Assembly: GCA_002359025.1 (NCBI GenBank)
Contig: DEPZ01000006.1
Span: 1 to 9,359 of the forward strand
Direction of reading: 5' to 3'
DNA length: 9,359 nt
DNA from: Erysipelotrichaceae bacterium UBA3379
GTDB taxonomy: Bacteria > Bacillota_I > Bacilli_A > Erysipelotrichales > Coprobacillaceae
Shown here: positions 6,948 through 9,359 of the stretch, one piece after another
How the letters are laid out: each line of letters starts with the position of its first letter
How positions within the stretch are numbered: the first letter of the stretch is position 1
The notes under the pieces: generated by a model
Databases searched by the model: none
Told to the model about the DNA's origin: nothing
The model's input: only the letters and a program-made list of their open reading frames with translations
Translations under genes and position numbers: made by a program

Positions 6948-7073
6948 TTATTGATATAATTTTGATAATTCTTCTTGACTTAAAGATGTCATCACAGATA
7001 TCACCTGTAAATCTAATCCTAAATCATATAATATTGCAGCAATCTTATATTGCTGTTGTTTTCTTGTATCCAT
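6948..7073 (-). CDS. 41-residue small ORF in the metK leader, unknown function
   Basis: ATG at 7073, stop TAA at 6950-6948. The peptide starts MDTRKQQQYKIAAILYDLGL and continues DLQVISVMTSLSQEELSKLYQ. A GGTGAT ribosome binding site lies three bases before the ATG, the same type that serves mnmL, and a good promoter lies about 65 bases upstream. The second half (LGLDLQVISVMTSLSQEELSKLY) follows a pattern that, from memory, resembles the short helical tail of Rpn/PD-(D/E)XK transposase-like proteins (LGLD..xI...TGLS.EEI..L), so it may be a domesticated or orphaned tail, or a genuine small protein. It has no signal peptide or membrane segment. It ends eight bases before P1 of the SAM riboswitch and appears to be the first ORF of the metK transcript. 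Coding status is plausible but unproven. Confidence 0.55.
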   Translation of the reverse strand: MDTRKQQQYKIAAILYDLGLDLQVISVMTSLSQEELSKLYQ

Positions 7074-7135
7074 AATATCACCACTATTAGTTTATCCAAT
7101 AACGATAACATTATTCTACAAAATAAGACTTGTTC

Positions 7136-7164
7136 ATTATATGAAATTTTTTAACATAAATCAA
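7136..7164 (-). promoter_or_regulatory. Promoter for small ORF, SAM riboswitch and metK
   Basis: Minus-strand -35 TTGATT (7164-7159), 17-base spacer, -10 TATAAT (7141-7136); predicted start near 7129. No comparable promoter is found between the small ORF and the riboswitch. TTCAT-ATA-ATGAA (7145-7133) is a short inverted repeat over the -10 that might be an operator. Confidence 0.75.
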
Positions 7165-7188
7165 GCAATTTATGAATTAGATTGCTTG
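7162..7188 (-). terminator. Hairpin over the nfu stop codon, doubtful terminator
   Basis: CAAGCAAT (7188-7181) and ATTGCTTG (7169-7162) form an eight-pair stem whose loop contains the nfu stop codon. What follows is ATTTATGTT, not a clean T-tract, so termination would be weak; the 3' arm also overlaps the -35 box of the next promoter. Confidence 0.4.
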
Positions 7189-7401
7189 AACCTCTAAAAC
7201 ACCAGGAACTTCTTCAATAAGAATTTGTTCAACTCCATCTTTTAAAGTTGCATCTAACATCATACAACCTGCACAAGCACCATGCATTTGTACATAAACA
7301 ATACCTTCTTCAAATTTTACAAATTCAATATCTCCACCATCTCTTTGTAAGTATGGTCTTAATTTATGAATAACTTTCTTGATTTCTGCTTCTATATCCA
7401 T
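7177..7401 (-). CDS. nfu: NifU C-terminal-domain Fe-S cluster carrier protein
   Basis: A 74-residue protein consisting only of the NifU C-terminal (Nfu) domain. The family hallmarks are RPYLQRDGGDIEFV (15-28) and the cluster-binding pair Cys43 and Cys46 in GACAGCMMLDATLKDGVE. Such proteins bind a [4Fe-4S] cluster between two subunits through CXXC and pass it to apo-enzymes; the Bacillus relative is YutI. Here a radical SAM enzyme (MnmL) encoded nearby is one possible client, by inference only. The ATG at 7401 is preferred to TTG at 7425 because AAGGAGG (7416-7410) lies eight bases upstream. The extended -10 at 7433-7425 implies a very short leader of about 17 bases. Probably monocistronic, though termination after it is weak and some read-through into the metK leader is possible. 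Confidence 0.92.
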   Translation of the reverse strand: MDIEAEIKKVIHKLRPYLQRDGGDIEFVKFEEGIVYVQMHGACAGCMMLDATLKDGVEQILIEEVPGVLEVQAI

Positions 7402-7424
7402 GTTTTTTTCCTCCTTGTCTAACA

Positions 7425-7433
7425 ATTATATCA
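7425..7433 (-). promoter_or_regulatory. Extended -10 promoter of nfu
   Basis: Minus-strand TGATATAAT, an extended -10 (TGnTATAAT), with a weak -35 TTTCAT (7452-7447) 16 bases upstream. It is part of TGTGATATAATTG, repeated in mirror image at the divergent yugI promoter. Confidence 0.7.
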
Positions 7434-7472
7434 CAATTTACAAAATATGAAAGTATGATAATCTTTTTTCAC

Positions 7473-7501
7473 TTTTAAGTCAAATACTAATGTGATATAA
7501 T
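7473..7501 (+). promoter_or_regulatory. Promoter of yugI-pgi
   Basis: Plus-strand extended -10 TGATATAAT (7493-7501), with TTTTAA (7473-7478) as a poor -35 at 17 bases. Start is expected near 7508, just before GGAGGG (7512-7517). Confidence 0.7.
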
Positions 7502-7523
7502 TGCCTTGATTGGAGGGCTGTTA

Positions 7524-7901
7524 ATGGAACATCATGTAAAAACTGGTGATATCATAGATGTAACCATTACTGGAATTCAACCTTATGGTGCTTTTGCATC
7601 TTTACCTGATCATACTTCAGGATTAATACATATTTCTGAAATATCTGATAAGTTCGTCAGAAGTGTTGATAATTTCGTACATGTTGGTGATACTATACGT
7701 GTAAAGGTTATTGATATCGATGATAAATCGCATCAAGCAAAACTTTCTTTAAAAGCTGTACATTCTATGAAAAGAAAGTATAAACGTGCGTATAAAAATC
7801 AAAGGGAAAAGATACATGAAACACCTTTAGGATTTAATCCATTAAAAGAAAAATTGCCTGAATGGATTGAAGCAGGCATTATACAGGAGGACAAGTTATG
7901 A
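7524..7901 (+). CDS. yugI: S1 RNA-binding domain protein, YugI/CvfD-like
   Basis: A 125-residue protein. Residues 4-77 are an S1 (OB-fold) domain with the typical GDIIDVTITGIQPYGAFASL, SGLIHISEIS and VGDTIRVKVIDID segments ending in KLSLKA. A basic stretch (81-97, KRKYKRAYKNQREK) and a tail with GFNPLKEKLPEWI follow. This matches the YugI/general stress protein 13 family, called CvfD in Streptococcus pneumoniae, where it acts as a ribosome- and RNA-associated post-transcriptional regulator; the tail resembles the streptococcal and lactobacillar version more than the Bacillus one. ATG at 7524 is chosen over TTG at 7506 because GGAGGG lies six bases before it. Its stop overlaps the pgi start (ATGA), so the two are co-transcribed and probably coupled. 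In Bacillus subtilis yugI also lies close to pgi, as I recall. Confidence 0.88.
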   Translation: MEHHVKTGDIIDVTITGIQPYGAFASLPDHTSGLIHISEISDKFVRSVDNFVHVGDTIRVKVIDIDDKSHQAKLSLKAVHSMKRKYKRAYKNQREKIHETPLGFNPLKEKLPEWIEAGIIQEDKL

Positions 7902-9178
7902 TTAAAGTTGATTTATCACAAGCAAAATTATCTGAAAGCATGGAATCATACAAAGAAGAAGTGGCTTCTATTCATGATATGATTCACAATAAAACTGGTG
8001 CTGGAAATGATTTTTTAGGATGGGTTGATTTACCTATTAATTATGATAAAGAAGAAGTTCAAAACATTCTTAAAAAAGCTGCTGAATTAAAAGATGAAGT
8101 TGATGTCTTATTAGTATGTGGAATTGGTGGTTCTTATTTAGGGGCAAGAGCTGCAATTGAAGCTCTTAATGGTTTATTCCCAAGTGAAAAATTAAAAATC
8201 ATTTATATTGGAAATACTTTCTCATCTACATATTTAGCACAAGTTAAAGAATATGTTAAAGATAAAGAATTTGCAATTAATGTTATTTCTAAATCAGGAA
8301 CAACAACTGAAACATCTATTGCATTTAGAATTTTTAAAGAATTATTAGAAGAAACAAAAGGTAAAGAAGATGCAAGAAGAAGAATTGTAGCAACGACTGA
8401 TAAAGAAAAAGGTGCTTTAAAAACATTAGCTACAAATGAAGGATATACAACATTTGTAGTACCAGATGATGTAGGAGGACGTTATTCAGTATTAACTGCT
8501 GTAGGATTATTCCCTATCGCAATGGCTGGTATTGATATCCAAGCGATGTTAGATGGTGCTAAAGATGCAAGAGAAAAATACAATAACCCTGATTTAATGA
8601 CAAATGAAGCTTATCAATATGGTGTTGCTAGACAAATGTTATCTAAACAAGGTTATCCAGCAGAAATGTTTGTAACTTATGAATTACAATTAGCTATGGT
8701 TGCAGAATGGTGGAAACAATTATTTGGTGAATCTGAAGGTAAAGAAGGAAAAGGTATCTTACCTACAAGTGCAACTTTCTCAACAGATTTACATTCATTA
8801 GGGCAATTTATCCAAGAAGGTTCAAAAGTTGTTTATGAAACAATCTTCAAAGTCACAAAACCAATGGCAGATTTAGAAATCCCTAGTGATCCTGATAATT
8901 TAGACAACTTAAATTATCTTGCTGGAAAAACTGTAGACTATGTTAACAAAAAAGCATGTGAAGGAACTATTGATGCACATGTTAATACTGGAGGAGTTCC
9001 TAATATTCAAATTACATTAGATGAATTGACTCCATACTCATTTGGATATATGGTATACTTCTTTGAAAAAGCTTGTGCTTTATCAGTATACTTATTACAT
9101 GTTAATCCATTTAATCAACCTGGTGTTGAAGTTTATAAGAAAAACATGTTTAAACTTTTAGGAAAACCTGGTGCTTAA
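7898..9178 (+). CDS. pgi: Glucose-6-phosphate isomerase
   Basis: A 426-residue cytosolic glycolytic enzyme interconverting glucose 6-phosphate and fructose 6-phosphate. Seen: GIGGSYLGARAAIEAL (75-90), the phosphate-binding SKSGTTTETS (131-140), the family signature DVGGRYSVLTAVGLFPIA (191-208), the active-site region FGESEGKEGKG (276-286, with the candidate base Glu278), STDLHSLGQF with His299, and NPFNQPGVEVYKKNMF containing Lys414. It is slightly shorter than the roughly 445-450 residues usual in Bacillota, mainly at the N-terminus, with all active-site motifs intact. AGGAGG (7885-7890) lies seven bases upstream, inside the end of yugI, and the ATG overlaps the yugI stop. Many codons are AT-rich as for highly expressed genes of such genomes. 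No dedicated leader regulation is visible; expression follows the yugI promoter. Confidence 0.98.
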   Translation: MIKVDLSQAKLSESMESYKEEVASIHDMIHNKTGAGNDFLGWVDLPINYDKEEVQNILKKAAELKDEVDVLLVCGIGGSYLGARAAIEALNGLFPSEKLKIIYIGNTFSSTYLAQVKEYVKDKEFAINVISKSGTTTETSIAFRIFKELLEETKGKEDARRRIVATTDKEKGALKTLATNEGYTTFVVPDDVGGRYSVLTAVGLFPIAMAGIDIQAMLDGAKDAREKYNNPDLMTNEAYQYGVARQMLSKQGYPAEMFVTYELQLAMVAEWWKQLFGESEGKEGKGILPTSATFSTDLHSLGQFIQEGSKVVYETIFKVTKPMADLEIPSDPDNLDNLNYLAGKTVDYVNKKACEGTIDAHVNTGGVPNIQITLDELTPYSFGYMVYFFEKACALSVYLLHVNPFNQPGVEVYKKNMFKLLGKPGA

Positions 9179-9184
9179 TATCTA

Positions 9185-9222
9185 TCTCTATAATCAGTTT
9201 AACTGATTATAGAGATTTTTTT
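9185..9222 (+). terminator. Strong terminator of yugI-pgi
   Basis: TCTCTATAATCAG (9185-9197) and CTGATTATAGAGA (9203-9215) form a perfect 13-pair stem with loop TTTAA, followed by seven T residues (9216-9222). It lies six bases after the pgi stop. Confidence 0.96.
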
Positions 9223-9286
9223 ATTCAAAATTATCTTCTTATAATCATTATAATTTAAAAAGTTGCAAATAAATGTAAATTTTGTA

Positions 9287-9316
9287 TTGACGAACAAAAC
9301 AAAGTTATGCTATTAT
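9287..9316 (+). promoter_or_regulatory. Strong tRNA promoter
   Basis: -35 TTGACG (9287-9292), an 18-base spacer and -10 TATTAT (9311-9316) with an upstream TG (TGCTATTAT, extended -10). Start near 9323, 14 bases before the tRNA 5' end. Confidence 0.85.
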
Positions 9317-9336
9317 ATATGAGCGTTAAGCGAGAC

Positions 9337-9359
9337 GGAGGCTTAGCTCAGTTGGGAGA
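9337..9359 (+). tRNA. tRNA gene, 5' part only (possibly Val)
   Basis: GGAGGCT as acceptor strand, then T8 A9, D-stem GCTC, and the D-loop AGTTGGGAGA up to the window edge. The anticodon is outside the window. GGAGGxTTAGCTCAG is like the tRNA-Val start in Bacillota, but Val is a guess. It may begin a tRNA cluster. Confidence 0.85.

Noticed and set aside
6941..6968. Separate promoter directly before the SAM riboswitch
   Set aside because: AT-rich hexamers (TAATAT, TATAAA) exist, but no -35 at a proper distance; the spacing would put the start inside P1 or leave no -35.
7423..7503. Rex-type redox operator at the nfu/yugI promoters
   Set aside because: TTGTGA half-site is present once, but the matching TCACAA at the required spacing is missing, so no complete Rex palindrome is formed.
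1..9359. CRISPR array, insertion sequence, prophage or defence system
   Set aside because: No repeat-spacer pattern, terminal inverted repeats, transposase, integrase or phage genes were seen; all large ORFs are accounted for by housekeeping or transporter families.

Overview
This is an AT-rich, low-GC Gram-positive chromosome segment. Strong AAAGGAGG-type ribosome binding sites, a T-box leader, an S-box (SAM-I) leader ahead of metK, a long-form hpf, a yugI-like S1 gene next to pgi, and a YtqA/MnmL-type radical SAM gene all point to Bacillota. The codon use and protein style suggest a gut Erysipelotrichia/Coprobacillaceae-like organism, but that placement is inference from memory. There is no sign of phage, insertion sequence, CRISPR or recent transfer; most of the window is ordinary core genome with one transporter pair.

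Layout. 1-276 (minus): promoter and complete T-box leader of an aminoacyl-tRNA synthetase or amino-acid gene whose coding region lies just off the left edge; the specifier reads best as CUC (Leu), so leuS is the best guess. 273-3897 (minus): a two-gene operon of MacB-like ABC proteins, each an ATPase fused to a four-helix permease, probably forming one heterodimeric complex. 3938-4870 (plus): mnmL/ytqA, divergent from the transporter. 4989-5519 (minus): hpf, ribosome hibernation. 5645-6787 (minus): metK, preceded by a SAM-I riboswitch with its terminator (6809-6940). Upstream of the riboswitch is an unannotated 41-codon ORF (6948-7073) with the only good promoter in the stretch (7136-7164). 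7177-7401 (minus): a NifU C-terminal-domain Fe-S protein. 7524-9178 (plus): yugI-like S1 gene overlapping pgi, closed by a strong terminator. 9287-9359 (plus): strong promoter and the first 23 bases of a tRNA gene cut by the window edge.

How it works together: several genes serve translation (T-box gene, mnmL tRNA modification, hpf, S1 protein, tRNA), and metK makes the SAM used by radical-SAM and methyltransfer enzymes such as MnmL. Two genes are controlled by leader RNAs whose structures can be drawn base by base. The most interesting point is the small ORF inside the apparent metK transcript, ending eight bases before the riboswitch P1 helix. Also notable are a compact SAM-I aptamer with a non-consensus J3/4, a perfect 13-bp mirror image of promoter cores between nfu and yugI, and complementary motif deviations in the two ABC ATPases. 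Several start codons were moved downstream of the longest reading frame to the ATG with a proper ribosome binding site.
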